Source: an uncultured Alistipes sp. (GTDB taxonomy: Bacteria; Bacteroidota; Bacteroidia; Bacteroidales; Rikenellaceae). From it: a stretch of 64,000 bases of DNA. Shown piece by piece: positions 27,025 through 37,220 of this stretch (its first letter is position 1; every line of letters starts with the position of its first letter). The position numbers and the translations under genes are program-made. The DNA lies in assembly GCA_944326855.1 (NCBI GenBank), contig CALVFO010000026.1:1-64000 (forward strand), written 5' to 3'. A model generated the notes under the pieces. That model searched no databases. It saw only the letters and a list, made by a program, of their open reading frames with translations, and had not been told where the DNA came from.

Positions 27025-28902
27025 CTATCGAATCTTCGGCAGCCAGACCCGATATCTCCCTTCCCGATTCCAGGTGTTCCCGGCCGAAGAGAAATCGCAG
27101 AACCGGATCGAAACCGGCTCGTCCCCTTCGATGGCCGGATCATGCCCCAACAACTCCAAAGGCGCCGTAAAGGCCATCCACATCTTCTCGGGCTTGTCGC
27201 TTACCGGGAACAGTTCCACGTAACCATCCGTCGCACGAATCCGACAGGCTTCGTCCACAAAGCCATCCCCGAAACGCCAGTCACGGGCCAAGACGATCGG
27301 ACCCCGTTCGAGGGCCTGATAACCGTTCAGTTCCACCAAACGTCCCCGCATATCGAATTGCAACACCACTTTATCCCCCTCTTTCCATCGACGGGTAATC
27401 GTACGGTATGTACCCGGTTGAACGTCAGCCAACGCCTCCCCATTGACCGAAACCCGCACGATCCGACTCCAGGAGGGAATCCGCAAGGCCAGACTGAACT
27501 CCGATTCTTTGCGGGGTTTGAGTACGATCTCCACCTGTCCGTCTTCCGGATAGGTCGTCCGCTGTTCCAACAGAATCTCGGTGCCGTTCAAAACGGCTTT
27601 GCTGGAAGAAGGTCCGTACAAATTGACATACAACGTATTGTCGCCCTGCGTAACCGCCACCTGAGGCAACATCACAAAAGCCCGGGGCCCATTGGCACTG
27701 CAACAGTTCAGATGCATGCCGCACTGCGGCTTGTTGGCCTGACGAAATCCTTCCAGAGGCGTATACATGGCCATCTGAGCCGCATCTTCCTTGAGCGTAG
27801 CCAGCATGGCATTATACGCACTGCGTTCGATCTGATCGGCATACAACGGATTATGGGTCACTGCCAGCAGATTGGCGCACAACTTCATCCAACTCATCGT
27901 CACGCAGGTCTCCATCGTATGGTAAAACGGTTCGGTCTGGTGACGGCGTCCATGATAGAAACACTCCGAAGCCGTCGCCGATCCGGCAATGTTGATCTCT
28001 TCCTCGAGCATGTTGCCAACGGCCATTTCCACCGCCTTGAGATAATCCGCCTGACCGGTCAGTTTATAGAGTTCGAGCAACCCGTCGTAACACGACATCA
28101 TTTCGTAAGCCTTACGACCGTTTTCCCATACCCACCAGGTCCCGTCATCCAATGCCTGTTTCGGGAATCGATCGGCCACCGGAACCCCGTCCAGGGCCTT
28201 GGAAATGAGTTGCGGGCCTTCGGGCGTCTCCCATTCGGAAACGATATGCTTGGCAAAATCGAGGTAACGGGTATCCATCGTCCGCAGGTAGAGATACACC
28301 ATCGGTTCGAGAATCGAACTGGGCGGCATACCCCGGTACAAACCCGCCTGCACAATCCGTTTTTTCGCCGGAATCTGCGTCAACACATAATCCCCCAGAC
28401 GAACCGCCCCCTCCAGAATCTTCTTGTCTCCGGTCAGATCGTAACAAGCCAACAAACCCAGCAGGGTATACTTCTGACCCCATACGTCCCAATTCGTCAA
28501 CCGGGCTTCAGGAGCGTAATTACCGATATACCCGTCGGGCTGTTGAGTCGCCAGAATAGCTTCGGCACCCCGTTTGATTTTGGCCAGCAATTCCGGATCG
28601 CCGTTATAACGGTAAGCCGCTACGGCTCCGAGCGTCCATTTGCCCCAAAATTCGCTCTGCCACAAGGATTTTTCCTGCTGACTGCGAAACGGAGCTACTA
28701 AAGCCTGCTCATCCTCCCCGATGATTCTCAAACGGATACAGGCATTGATCCGATCCCCCAGATAACCACCGATATGCGTTTGAGCCTGCGGAGGCAGCGG
28801 CTGAGGCTTGGCCGTAGTTTTACGGCCCTTCGGGGCGGCTTCAGCCCCGACCGTACACAACAGCCCGGCCAGCAACACCGCCACCCATAAATTTCGTTTC
28901 AT
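27025..28902 (-). CDS. GH127-family beta-L-arabinofuranosidase
   Basis: A 625-residue exported protein (signal peptide ending near AEAA, about residue 22). The (alpha/alpha)6 barrel carries the unusual Zn-thiolate site of GH127: Glu331 and Cys333 in METCVTMSW, and Cys400-Cys401 in LNCCSANGPR. This matches the Glu/Cys/Cys-Cys arrangement of HypBA1, where one Cys is the nucleophile. Family members release beta-L-arabinofuranose from plant glycoproteins or pectic side chains; related families act on other sugars, so specificity is tentative. It is the last enzyme of the glycan region. Confidence 0.88.
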   Translation of the reverse strand: MKRNLWVAVLLAGLLCTVGAEAAPKGRKTTAKPQPLPPQAQTHIGGYLGDRINACIRLRIIGEDEQALVAPFRSQQEKSLWQSEFWGKWTLGAVAAYRYNGDPELLAKIKRGAEAILATQQPDGYIGNYAPEARLTNWDVWGQKYTLLGLLACYDLTGDKKILEGAVRLGDYVLTQIPAKKRIVQAGLYRGMPPSSILEPMVYLYLRTMDTRYLDFAKHIVSEWETPEGPQLISKALDGVPVADRFPKQALDDGTWWVWENGRKAYEMMSCYDGLLELYKLTGQADYLKAVEMAVGNMLEEEINIAGSATASECFYHGRRHQTEPFYHTMETCVTMSWMKLCANLLAVTHNPLYADQIERSAYNAMLATLKEDAAQMAMYTPLEGFRQANKPQCGMHLNCCSANGPRAFVMLPQVAVTQGDNTLYVNLYGPSSSKAVLNGTEILLEQRTTYPEDGQVEIVLKPRKESEFSLALRIPSWSRIVRVSVNGEALADVQPGTYRTITRRWKEGDKVVLQFDMRGRLVELNGYQALERGPIVLARDWRFGDGFVDEACRIRATDGYVELFPVSDKPEKMWMAFTAPLELLGHDPAIEGDEPVSIRFCDFSSAGNTWNREGRYRVWLPKIR

Positions 28903-28952
28903 AAATGCGTTTCAGGTAATTTTATTATAAACCTCTCTCACCGCAAGAGCGG

Positions 28953-29960
28953 TCAGAACAGCGTATTCTGTTGATCGGGGCGCAAAACCCCCAAATGTTC
29001 ATAAGCCAATTCGGTCACCTCCCGACCCCGGGGGGTCCGCTTGAGAAAGCCCTCCTTGATCAGGAACGGCTCGTAAACCTCCTCGATCGTCCCGGCATCT
29101 TCACTCACCGCCGTGGCGATGGTACCCAGTCCGACAGGACCTCCCCCGAACTTATGGATAATCGTACCGAGGATCTTGTTGTCCATCTGGTCGAGGCCCC
29201 GACTGTCGATGTTCAGCGCACTCAGTGCATACCGGGTGATCGCCAGGTCGATATGGCCGCCGCCCTTGACCATGGCGAAATCACGCACCCGCCTCAACAG
29301 CGCGTTGGCGATACGGGGCGTACCCCGACTCCGCATCGCGATCTCCAAGGCCGCCTGATCATCGATCGGGATATCCAGAATGGAGGCCGAACGACGCACA
29401 ATGCCACTCAGCACCCGACTGTCATAATACTCCAGATGACACTGAATCCCGAACCGGGCCCTCAGAGGACTGGTCAGCAAACCGCTGCGGGTCGTAGCTC
29501 CGATCAGCGTAAAGGGGTTCAGCTCGATCTGAATCGACCGGGCACTGGGGCCCTTGTCGAGCATGATGTCGATCTTATAGTCCTCCATGGCCGAGTAAAG
29601 ATACTCCTCGACAATCGGACTCAGTCGGTGAATTTCGTCGATGAACAGAATATCGCCCCGTTCGAGGTTGGTCAACAGACCGGCCAGGTCGCCCGGTTTG
29701 TCGAGCACCGGCCCGGAGGTCATCTTAAGCGACGCCCCCATCTCGTGGCTGATGATATTGGCCAGGGTGGTTTTCCCCAGGCCCGGAGGTCCGTGCAACA
29801 GGACATGATCCAAAGCCTCCTCCCGCATCAGCGCAGCCTGGATAAAGACCCTCAGGTTGTCGACGATCTTATCCTGCCCGCTGAACGAAGAGAGCTCCTG
29901 AGGCCGAATCCGGTTCTCAAACTCCAGATCGGTCTCGATATTTCGAATGTTGTTTGCCAT
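28953..29960 (-). CDS. ruvB: Holliday junction branch migration ATPase RuvB
   Basis: A 335-residue AAA+ ATPase with Walker [10 protein letters not shown], Walker B FIDEIHRL, and the RuvB-specific [12 protein letters not shown]-terminus. The C-terminal winged-helix segment ends in [16 protein letters not shown]. With RuvA it drives branch migration during recombinational repair. RuvA and RuvC are not in the window. A -7 element ends only 8 nt before the ATG, implying an almost leaderless transcript. Confidence 0.97.
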   Translation of the reverse strand: MANNIRNIETDLEFENRIRPQELSSFSGQDKIVDNLRVFIQAALMREEALDHVLLHGPPGLGKTTLANIISHEMGASLKMTSGPVLDKPGDLAGLLTNLERGDILFIDEIHRLSPIVEEYLYSAMEDYKIDIMLDKGPSARSIQIELNPFTLIGATTRSGLLTSPLRARFGIQCHLEYYDSRVLSGIVRRSASILDIPIDDQAALEIAMRSRGTPRIANALLRRVRDFAMVKGGGHIDLAITRYALSALNIDSRGLDQMDNKILGTIIHKFGGGPVGLGTIATAVSEDAGTIEEVYEPFLIKEGFLKRTPRGREVTELAYEHLGVLRPDQQNTLF

Positions 29961-29968
29961 ATCGCCTA

Positions 29969-29976
29969 CAAAGATA
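29969..29976 (-). promoter_or_regulatory. -7 element (TATCTTTG) abutting ruvB start
   Basis: Exact minus-strand TAnnTTTG. Transcription starting about 7 nt after the element would begin within 1-3 nt of the ruvB ATG. Confidence 0.55.
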
Positions 29977-30030
29977 AAAAGATTGGACGAGGATCGCCGC
30001 AGATACGGTATTTTTCCACCCCCGCAGCGA

Positions 30031-31395
30031 TCACAAATTGGCGATCCGCCACCCCGTCGGATAAAGATTGTTGCAGCGTCGGCCGATGCGTTTGATCCAA
30101 CCCAAAGGCAACCCCCGGCAAGTCACCAGATTGATGCCTTCGGCCAGCGGTGTCGGATCGATATCCTTTTTGCGCAGGTAGTCGAGCGCCTCTTCCAGCG
30201 GCAGTTCGGTGCGGGGTACCACCCCGCCGTTCAGGTCATGAAAAAGAGCCAGCGCAGGATCGGGCTTCAACTTCCCGCCATACAGTTCTCCGCACTGTAC
30301 CCCCGAAGTCACGACCGATAACCCTTCGGCAAGCTGACGAACGGCCGGGAACGACGCCCGATAATAGGCATAAAACGAATCGCCCACCCGGGCAAATTGC
30401 ATATATTCGGGTTGACCCACCCATCGGGCCAGTTCGGCACGTTCCGTTTTGCCGGGTTCCGTAAACACGCTTTTCCGCGGTTTGGGAACCCGTTCCCGGC
30501 ATCGGCCTTCAGGTTTCCGCAGCACGGCAGCGAAAAAGCCTTCGCCCTCCACCCGATGGGGATAAAACCGGAAGGTCGGGATATCGCCCTCCCGACCGCA
30601 TACGACCCCCCAGTCCGGATCACACTCCACCGCTGCCGGCTCGGCCCCGTATTCGTCGATCAACCAGCGCAACGTACCCTCATTTTCCACGTCATTGAAC
30701 GTGCAGGTACTGAATATCAACACGCCTCCGGGACGTAACGCCCCCCATACGTCCGCCAAAATACGGCGATCCCGCGCAGCACACAACCGGACCGCTTCAG
30801 GGCTCCATTCACCCCGGGCTTCGGGCGTTTTACGGAACATCCCCTCCCCCGAACAGGGAGCATCCACCAAAATCAGGTCGAAAAAATGTTCGTATGCGCC
30901 TAAATGGGCCGGATCGTTGTTGGTCACCACCACATTGCCGAGCCCCCATTTGCGGACATTGTCGGCCAGCGTCAAGGCTCTGGCACGAATCACCTCGTTA
31001 GCGACAACCAACCCATCGACCCCGACCAGCGAAGCGAGCAGGGTGGTCTTGCCGCCCGGCGCCGCACACAGATCGAGGACCCGAGGCGACTGCTCCTCCG
31101 TAAACAACGTACGGTACAAATGTTCGATAAACATCGACGAAGCCTCCTGAACATAATAGGCTCCTCCGTGAAACCACGGATCGAGTGTAAAACTCGGGCG
31201 CTCCTCCAGGTAGTAGCCGTATCGGGACCAGGGCACCCGACGCCCACCGTCCGGACGTGTCGATTTATAGGGATTGTAACGAAGGCTGACCGGAGAGGGG
31301 GTCTCCAGCGAAGCACACAAACGAGCCGCTTCATCAGAACCCATACGCTCCTCGCACAGGGCCCGAAAAGCCTCGGGCAACGGATAATCGGACAT
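30031..31395 (-). CDS. RsmF-like rRNA cytosine-C5 methyltransferase
   Basis: A 454-residue SAM-dependent RNA m5C methyltransferase of the NOL1/NOP2/Sun family. [11 protein letters not shown] forms the SAM-binding loop, [11 protein letters not shown] the catalytic-loop cysteine, and [11 protein letters not shown] the second conserved cysteine. The C-terminal part (about 300-454) resembles the PUA-like tail of RsmF/YebU-type enzymes that modify 16S rRNA. The exact target base is inferred. It lies upstream of ruvB, about 70 nt away. Confidence 0.88.
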   Translation of the reverse strand: MSDYPLPEAFRALCEERMGSDEAARLCASLETPSPVSLRYNPYKSTRPDGGRRVPWSRYGYYLEERPSFTLDPWFHGGAYYVQEASSMFIEHLYRTLFTEEQSPRVLDLCAAPGGKTTLLASLVGVDGLVVANEVIRARALTLADNVRKWGLGNVVVTNNDPAHLGAYEHFFDLILVDAPCSGEGMFRKTPEARGEWSPEAVRLCAARDRRILADVWGALRPGGVLIFSTCTFNDVENEGTLRWLIDEYGAEPAAVECDPDWGVVCGREGDIPTFRFYPHRVEGEGFFAAVLRKPEGRCRERVPKPRKSVFTEPGKTERAELARWVGQPEYMQFARVGDSFYAYYRASFPAVRQLAEGLSVVTSGVQCGELYGGKLKPDPALALFHDLNGGVVPRTELPLEEALDYLRKKDIDPTPLAEGINLVTCRGLPLGWIKRIGRRCNNLYPTGWRIANL

Positions 31396-31570
31396 GTATC
31401 AAATTTTTATAACGCCGGCCCCCTCCGGAACCGGCGTTCGTATCACATCTTTAAAAATAATCGATAAACTTTCTTTTTTACCTGCCATAAAAACAGTCGC
31501 TCGACCCCGTCGGGCCCGATCTGCATCGCCCCAGAAAAATTTCGGTTCATGGAGTCCCGAAATACAACGG

Positions 31571-32170
31571 TCATTTCAAAGCCAGAATACGCTCCACCAG
31601 TGGATCGAGCAGGCCCGGATGCTCGATGAAATCGATCTTATCCACATCGATAATCTCCACCTCGCCCTCATAAACCTCTTTGATCCAATGTTCGTACTTG
31701 ACATTGAGCCGCTGCAGGTACTCTTCCATGATGTTCATCTCATAGGCCCGACCCCGTTTACGAATCTGGCTGATGAGCGTCGGTACGCTGGCCCGCAGAT
31801 AAACCAACAAGTCCGGCGTACGAATCAGGTTGGTCGACAGGTTGAAAATTTTCATGTACGTATCGAAATCGCGGGTCGACATCAAACCGCTCTGGTGCAG
31901 ATTGTCGGCGAAAATATAGGCATCTTCATAGATCGTACGGTCCTGAATCAGATCCTCGCCTTCGGCCAGAATGCAGGCCGCCTCGCGAATCCGCTGCCCC
32001 AGAAAGTAAATCTGCAGGTTGAACGACCAGCGGTTCATATCCTCATAAAAATCCCCGATATAAGGATTGTCGCTATCCTCATAATAGGCCTTGGCTCCCG
32101 TACGGCGAGCCAGGATTTCGGTCAGCGAGGTCTTCCCCGACCCGATATTTCCGGCAATGGCGATATACAT
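31571..32170 (-). CDS. Deoxynucleoside kinase
   Basis: The start at 32170 gives a 199-residue protein beginning MYIAIAGNIGSGKTSL, the P-loop of the dNK family. The family's ERS/DRS-type segment appears as QDRTIYED, and the LID arginines as RKRGRAYE. It phosphorylates deoxynucleosides in salvage; base preference is not predictable. The ten codons open upstream lack family character. A TAACTTTG element at 32229-32236 drives it. Confidence 0.9.
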   Translation of the reverse strand: MYIAIAGNIGSGKTSLTEILARRTGAKAYYEDSDNPYIGDFYEDMNRWSFNLQIYFLGQRIREAACILAEGEDLIQDRTIYEDAYIFADNLHQSGLMSTRDFDTYMKIFNLSTNLIRTPDLLVYLRASVPTLISQIRKRGRAYEMNIMEEYLQRLNVKYEHWIKEVYEGEVEIIDVDKIDFIEHPGLLDPLVERILALK

Positions 32171-32228
32171 GACCGTTCGATTTTGAACACCGGAAGACAC
32201 TATCGTCTCTCCGGCAGAACCTTATACA

Positions 32229-32236
32229 CAAAGTTA
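32229..32236 (-). promoter_or_regulatory. -7 element (TAACTTTG) for deoxynucleoside kinase
   Basis: Exact minus-strand TAnnTTTG in the gap between the GT4 and kinase genes, giving a leader of about 50 nt. Confidence 0.6.
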
Positions 32237-32255
32237 CGGCTTTTCAGGCGGAAAA

Positions 32256-33419
32256 TCAACCCTGCGTTTCCCCTTCCAGCCTATGATACAGCTCCGTAAA
32301 ATTTCGGGCCATCCCCTCCCAGGTAAAACGTTCGCGATAACGCAAGATCCGAGCCCGGAACTCTTCGGCACGATGTTCATCGTAAAAACGACGGATGGCG
32401 GCGGCAATGGCTTCGGGTTCGGGAGCCGTCACATACCCCACCTCTCCATCCGGCACGATCTCGCGCAATCCGCCCACATCGGTCACCACCATCGGAACAT
32501 CGAACCAATAAGCCACCTGCGTCACTCCGCTCTGGGTAGCGGTCCGGTAGGGCTGGCAAACCAGATCGGCTGCCGAAAAGAATAAACGGACTTCACCTTC
32601 GGCGATAAAACGATCGAACAGGATCACCTCGTCCTGAAGATCCAACTCCCGAAGCAGGCGTTCATAACGCTCCCGTCCGCTGTAATATTCCCCCGCCACC
32701 ACCAGACGATGGCCTTTCAACCAGCCTGCCTTCTTCAAAACCGCCCAAGCCTCATAAAGCAAATCCAGGCCCTTATAATCCCGGATGTAGCCAAAGAAAA
32801 GGGTGTAATGCAACGCCGGATCGAGCCCCAGACGAGCACAAGCCTCCTCGCGGGGAAGCGTCTCCCCGTATTGGGTAAACATGGGGTGCGGCGAGAAAAC
32901 CGCAGGCTTGTCGGCGGTAAACTGTCTCAAGTCACGATACACCTGCTCCGACATATAAACGAACCCATCCATCGAGTCGATGAAATAACGGGTCAAAAAG
33001 GTGTCCATCGGACGCTTTTCGTGCGGGATGACGTTATCGAGCAGGGCAACGGTACGTATTCCCGCCCGCCGGGCGATACGGGCCACCGTACCGAACGCGG
33101 GAGCCATCGCCGGAATCCAATAACGAACGATCAGCAAGTCGGGATGCAGGCGCCTCACCCGTCGTCCGGTACGCCACCAAGTCCAAGGATTGACGCTGCT
33201 CAGCTCCCGGGAGATCGTCAGATCCTCCGGCGCCGGCTCGTCGGTCAGCTGACTGCTCCCCGGGAACAACAACCGGGGATACTGTGTGGTGAACGTAAAC
33301 AGACGACACGCCATGCCCATCGCCCGAAACGTTCGGGCCAAGGTATGGTTGAAACCCGACAATCCTCCTCGAAAAGGATGGGCCGGGCCCAAAATCAGTA
33401 TGGATTTCAACTTCGTCAT
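32256..33419 (-). CDS. GT4-family glycosyltransferase
   Basis: A 387-residue two-Rossmann (GT-B) glycosyltransferase. The N-terminus GPAHPFRGGLSGFNHTLA is the acceptor-side glycine loop. The C-terminal half has GYIRDYKGLDLL, LVVAGEYY, and the nucleotide-sugar motif region QSGVTQVAYWFDVPMVVTDVGG. It transfers a sugar from an activated donor, probably in envelope glycan synthesis. It is isolated from any capsule or LPS cluster, and donor and acceptor are unknown. Confidence 0.85.
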   Translation of the reverse strand: MTKLKSILILGPAHPFRGGLSGFNHTLARTFRAMGMACRLFTFTTQYPRLLFPGSSQLTDEPAPEDLTISRELSSVNPWTWWRTGRRVRRLHPDLLIVRYWIPAMAPAFGTVARIARRAGIRTVALLDNVIPHEKRPMDTFLTRYFIDSMDGFVYMSEQVYRDLRQFTADKPAVFSPHPMFTQYGETLPREEACARLGLDPALHYTLFFGYIRDYKGLDLLYEAWAVLKKAGWLKGHRLVVAGEYYSGRERYERLLRELDLQDEVILFDRFIAEGEVRLFFSAADLVCQPYRTATQSGVTQVAYWFDVPMVVTDVGGLREIVPDGEVGYVTAPEPEAIAAAIRRFYDEHRAEEFRARILRYRERFTWEGMARNFTELYHRLEGETQG

Positions 33420-33524
33420 AACATCTCCTCATCGATCGGTCCCGCCCCGAAACGCATGCTCCTGCCACAAAAACCCGGCCTACGAACCGTGCATTCCCCC
33501 TTCGGTTCTTCGCTCGACAGGGTT

Positions 33525-35054
33525 TCAAGCATGAACCGAACCCGATTCGCTCTCCTGAGCCAACAACGAATCGAGATAGGTCCGGTCATTGCACAGACGC
33601 GGCACTTTGTTCTGTCCGCCGACTTTGCCCCGACCCTTCATCCATCGATAAAAAGCCCCTTCGGACAAGACGGTCACGGTAGGACGCAGCAGGGTGGTAT
33701 CCTTGAAACGTTTGGCCTCGTAATCGGAATTGACCCGCTGCAAAGCCTCATCCAACCCATCGATAAACCGTTCCAGATCATCGGGACGTCGGCTGAACTC
33801 GATCAACCACTGATGCGATCCTTTGGTCTTGTCGTGCATATAAATAGGACCGGCGGTATAATCGCTGATCTGAGCCCCCGTGGCCTCACAGGCTGCCTTG
33901 AGGGCCGCTTCGGCATTGTCGATGATCACCTCCTCGCCAAACGCATTGATAAAATGCTTGGTGCGTCCCGTAATCCGGATTTTATACGGCGACAGACTCG
34001 TAAATTCCACCGTGTCGCCGATCATATAACGCCACAGCCCGTTGCAGGTCGAAATAATCAGGGCGTAATTGACCCCCGTACGCACCCCTTCCAAAGGTAC
34101 CGCCTGCGAAGGATCGTGCAAGGCGGTCATCGGCAGAAATTCGTAATAAATCCCGTAGTCCAACATCAACAACAGGTCTTCCCGGTCGGGTTCATTCTGG
34201 ATGGCGAAAAACCCTTCGGAAGCGTTGTAGGTATCCATGTATTTCATACGGTCCGAAGGGAACAACCGGCGATACTGCTCCCGATAGGGCGTAAAATTCA
34301 TCCCGCCGTGAATGAACAACTCCATGTGGGGCCAGACCTCCAATATATTCTCCTTGCCCGTATATTCCAGTACCTTATTCAGCATGACCATGTTCCACGA
34401 CGGCACCCCGGCAAAGGCCGTAATACGCTGGCCGACCGTTTCCCGACAGATCGCCTGCACTTTCTGTTCGAAATCGGGCATTAGAGCCGTCTGGGTCCGG
34501 GGGGCACGACGCCAATTGGCCCACCACGGGGTATTTTCGATCAGGATGGCTGACAAATCACCCTCCAGAGCCCGGCCTCCGGTCGTTTCCAGACGCCGAC
34601 TTCCACCCAACGTCAGGGTTTTGCCGGAAAACACCCGGCTGTCGGGATGCAGCGATGTAAACAGGCAGATCACATCCCGCGGCCCCTGCATGTGACATCC
34701 CTGCAAACCTTCCCGCGTTACGGGGATGAATTTGCTCTTCGAACCGGTGGTACCGGACGACTTGGCGAACCAGGAGATTTCACCCGGCCAGGTCACATCC
34801 CGCTCTCCGGCGCGCAAACGGGCAATCCACGACTCGAACCGGTCGTAATCACAAACCGGCACCCGCGCGGCAAACTCTTCCCCCCGACGAATCGCACCGA
34901 AATCATAGGCCTGTCCGAAAGCGGTTTCCCGGGCCCGGTTCAGCAACGTTTCGAGTTGGCGATGCTGAACCTCCTGCGGATGGCGCATGAAAAAGTCGAT
35001 CTCCTTGCGGCGATGCGACAAAAACAGATTGACCAATCGTGTAGTCCAAACCAT
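33525..35054 (-). CDS. Bacterial GH3-family (acyl-adenylating) protein
   Basis: A 509-residue member of the GH3 auxin-responsive-promoter family, a branch of the ANL adenylating enzymes. FAKSSGTTGSKSKFIPV (about 93-110) is the phosphate-binding motif, YMDTYNASEGFFAI the second ATP motif, and RYMIGDTVEFTS with RITGRTKHFINAFGEEV the hinge region. Plant homologues conjugate amino acids to jasmonate or auxin; the bacterial enzymes have no settled substrate. It has no carrier protein or partner gene nearby. Confidence 0.85.
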   Translation of the reverse strand: MVWTTRLVNLFLSHRRKEIDFFMRHPQEVQHRQLETLLNRARETAFGQAYDFGAIRRGEEFAARVPVCDYDRFESWIARLRAGERDVTWPGEISWFAKSSGTTGSKSKFIPVTREGLQGCHMQGPRDVICLFTSLHPDSRVFSGKTLTLGGSRRLETTGGRALEGDLSAILIENTPWWANWRRAPRTQTALMPDFEQKVQAICRETVGQRITAFAGVPSWNMVMLNKVLEYTGKENILEVWPHMELFIHGGMNFTPYREQYRRLFPSDRMKYMDTYNASEGFFAIQNEPDREDLLLMLDYGIYYEFLPMTALHDPSQAVPLEGVRTGVNYALIISTCNGLWRYMIGDTVEFTSLSPYKIRITGRTKHFINAFGEEVIIDNAEAALKAACEATGAQISDYTAGPIYMHDKTKGSHQWLIEFSRRPDDLERFIDGLDEALQRVNSDYEAKRFKDTTLLRPTVTVLSEGAFYRWMKGRGKVGGQNKVPRLCNDRTYLDSLLAQESESGSVHA

Positions 35055-35120
35055 ACGGTACCAAAAACATAAAATCGTCCGGATACCCCTGCGACCGGGT
35101 ACTACTCCGGACGAAACACA

Positions 35121-36461
35121 TTAACCGAAAAATTTCCCGATCCGGGCAATGGCCGACGGCAGGGCGAACACCACCACCCGATCATAGGCGTTGATCTCGG
35201 TATTCCCCACCGCAATAAACGTCTTGTCTCCTCGCACGATTCCTCCAATGATCGCATCCCGCGGGAACTCCAGATCGCGAATTTTATTTTTAGTGGCCGG
35301 CGAATTGGGTTTGACGATGAACTCCAGCACTTCGGCTTCCGATCCCGTCAGGTATTTGATGGCCTGCACGTCGGTATTCATCGTAAACCGGAAAATATTG
35401 CTGGCCGTCACCAATTTCTTATTGATAATCGTATCGATGCCCATGCTCTCGGCCAGGCTGATGTAGTTGAGGTTCTCCACCTCGGCGATCACCTTCTTCA
35501 CCCCGAGTCGCTTGGCCAGCAAAGCCGCCAGAATGTTGGTCTCGGCCCGACCGGTCACCGCCACAAATGCATCCATGTTGCTCATGCCCTCTTCGATCAT
35601 CGAGTCGATGTTACGCCCGTCTTCGCTGATAATCAACGTCGACTCCAAGGATTCGGCCAGCTTATAGGCTTTCTCGGGATTGTATTCCACCAACTTGATA
35701 TTCACCTCGTTCTGCAATTCGTTGGCGATCTGAACCCCAATGCGGCTGCCCCCCAGGATCATCATGTTGTTGACGTCGATGTTGGACTTGCCCGAATAGG
35801 CCATCACCTCCTTGAGCGACTCCTGGTCCGTGATAACATAAATCGTATCCCCCTCTTTAAACGTATCGTTCCCGCGAGGGATAATCGTCTGTCCGTTCCG
35901 GGAAATCGCGACCGTCCGATAAGGCAGGTGCTCCCGGTCACAGGTAACATCCAACAGACTCTTGTCGATGAGCGAGGCCGAAGAATCGAGTTTGAACACA
36001 ACCAGCGACAGTTTTCCCCCTGAAAAATCGACGTACTCCGTCGTGCTGGTGTGACCCAACAGATTGATCACCTCACTGGCCGCCACTTTTTCGGGATAGA
36101 ACAGATAATCGATCCCCATATTGATGAACATCTCCTTGTTATTCGGTTCGAGATATTCATTGTTGTCGATGCGGGCGATGGCTTTGCGCGCCCCCAGCTG
36201 TTTGGCCAATACGGCCGAAATAATATTGGTAGATTCCTCGGGACGTACGGCAATAAACAGATCGGCCTTACGAACCCCGGCCTTTTTCAACACGGCGAAC
36301 GTCGTACAGTCTCCCTCGACGGTAATCACATCCGCTACCGAAGAGACTTCCTCCAATCGTTTCGGATCGTCGTCGATCACGGTCGTATCGTGATACTCAT
36401 TGCTGAGCATTTTGGCCAAGTGGCTGCCGACTTCCCCCACCCCCGAAATAATGATCTTCAT
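35121..36461 (-). CDS. trkA: Trk potassium uptake regulatory subunit TrkA
   Basis: The start at 36461 (MKIIISGVGEVGSH) gives 446 residues. There are two RCK repeats, each an NAD-binding Rossmann unit (GVGEVGSHLA near residue 6 and LGGSRIGVQIA near residue 235) followed by a TrkA-C domain (about 145-220 and 365-446). It gates a TrkH/TrkG-type K+ channel in response to nucleotide. TrkH is not adjacent in this window. The 16 codons open upstream are unlike the family. Confidence 0.93.
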   Translation of the reverse strand: MKIIISGVGEVGSHLAKMLSNEYHDTTVIDDDPKRLEEVSSVADVITVEGDCTTFAVLKKAGVRKADLFIAVRPEESTNIISAVLAKQLGARKAIARIDNNEYLEPNNKEMFINMGIDYLFYPEKVAASEVINLLGHTSTTEYVDFSGGKLSLVVFKLDSSASLIDKSLLDVTCDREHLPYRTVAISRNGQTIIPRGNDTFKEGDTIYVITDQESLKEVMAYSGKSNIDVNNMMILGGSRIGVQIANELQNEVNIKLVEYNPEKAYKLAESLESTLIISEDGRNIDSMIEEGMSNMDAFVAVTGRAETNILAALLAKRLGVKKVIAEVENLNYISLAESMGIDTIINKKLVTASNIFRFTMNTDVQAIKYLTGSEAEVLEFIVKPNSPATKNKIRDLEFPRDAIIGGIVRGDKTFIAVGNTEINAYDRVVVFALPSAIARIGKFFG

Positions 36462-36579
36462 GGCTCGTTGTTTTGCCACGGTTCGCATTCCCACCCGCTT
36501 CTTCCGCAAACAGAAGATCGGATGACGGAGAATGAAACCGAAAAAATATTTTTTGACAGACGATAACCCTACAAATTTA

Positions 36580-36587
36580 TAACTTTG
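36580..36587 (+). promoter_or_regulatory. -7 element (TAACTTTG)
   Basis: Exact TAnnTTTG, about 45 nt upstream of the ATG at 36632, in the divergent gap with trkA. A TTTG at 36552-36555 could be the -33 element, though the spacing is somewhat long. Confidence 0.6.
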
Positions 36588-36631
36588 TACGGATTTTGCA
36601 CCATGTATTCCGAAACTTTATACCGAATATC

Positions 36632-36910
36632 ATGTCAGCGGGATTACTGATTTTTTTAGTCGCTGTAGGCGTTGTAGGGTTTTTCGTACTCGCTTTCTCT
36701 TTGACAATTCTGATCAAAGGGCACTACATGGATTCCGAAATCGGAACCAACCCTCATATGAAAGAACGGGGAATCGGCTGCGCTTCCCAACAGTTCCGGA
36801 ACGAAGAGGCGGCCTTACAGGGTCAGCCGACCGTTCCCCTGACCGATTGCGGAGGAAACTGCGGCAGTTGCGTAACCAACGTCTGCGATCATCCGGAAAA
36901 CCGAAAATAA
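36632..36910 (+). CDS. Small membrane protein with Cys-rich tail
   Basis: A 92-residue protein with one N-terminal transmembrane helix (about residues 4-30) and a soluble tail containing CGGNCGSCVTNVC. Together with the MKERGIGC segment this resembles the short NqrM/DUF539-like membrane proteins of Bacteroidota, where the Cys cluster may bind iron for maturation of Na+-NQR. No nqr genes are in the window, so the assignment is by architecture only. The ATG at 36632 is preferred over an upstream TTG. It is followed by a terminator at 36952-36974. Confidence 0.7.
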   Translation: MSAGLLIFLVAVGVVGFFVLAFSLTILIKGHYMDSEIGTNPHMKERGIGCASQQFRNEEAALQGQPTVPLTDCGGNCGSCVTNVCDHPENRK

Positions 36911-37220
36911 CGCCCTCGCACCGGGAAGCATATACTCCCCCGCGAAAACGTAAAACCGCCTTTTCGGCGGTTTTTTCATATTCGCCTGCTCCGCCATAAG
37001 GTCTCTCTATCGCTCATGCGACCGTCTCCTTCTTCCGCCCAGCACCCCTCCTCCGCTTCGACCTACGGATATTCCCCACGGACCGACCGACCGATCCATC
37101 CCCACAACGTCCACCGCCTCCTTCGACGCGCCCGAATCACCCATTCCGAGAAAAAAACAATCGTCTGCATGAATCGGCATGAAGATTGCTCTTTCCACGG
37201 AAACTTTAATTCCGATTTAT
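36911..37220. other. Intergenic region, C-rich on plus strand
   Basis: Contains the terminator at 36952-36974 and then about 240 bp of strongly C-biased sequence before the FimB/Mfa2-like gene. No RNA, repeat or clear -7 element is recognised. Confidence 0.4.
36952..36974 (+). terminator. Rho-independent terminator
   Basis: 9-bp stem AAAACCGCC/GGCGGTTTT with a TTTTC loop and a continuing T run, downstream of the small membrane protein gene. Confidence 0.88.

Noticed and set aside
31411..31438. Hairpin AACGCCGG/CCGGCGTT as terminator of the deoxynucleoside kinase
   Set aside because: It lies about 130 bp beyond the stop codon and has no T run in the needed direction.
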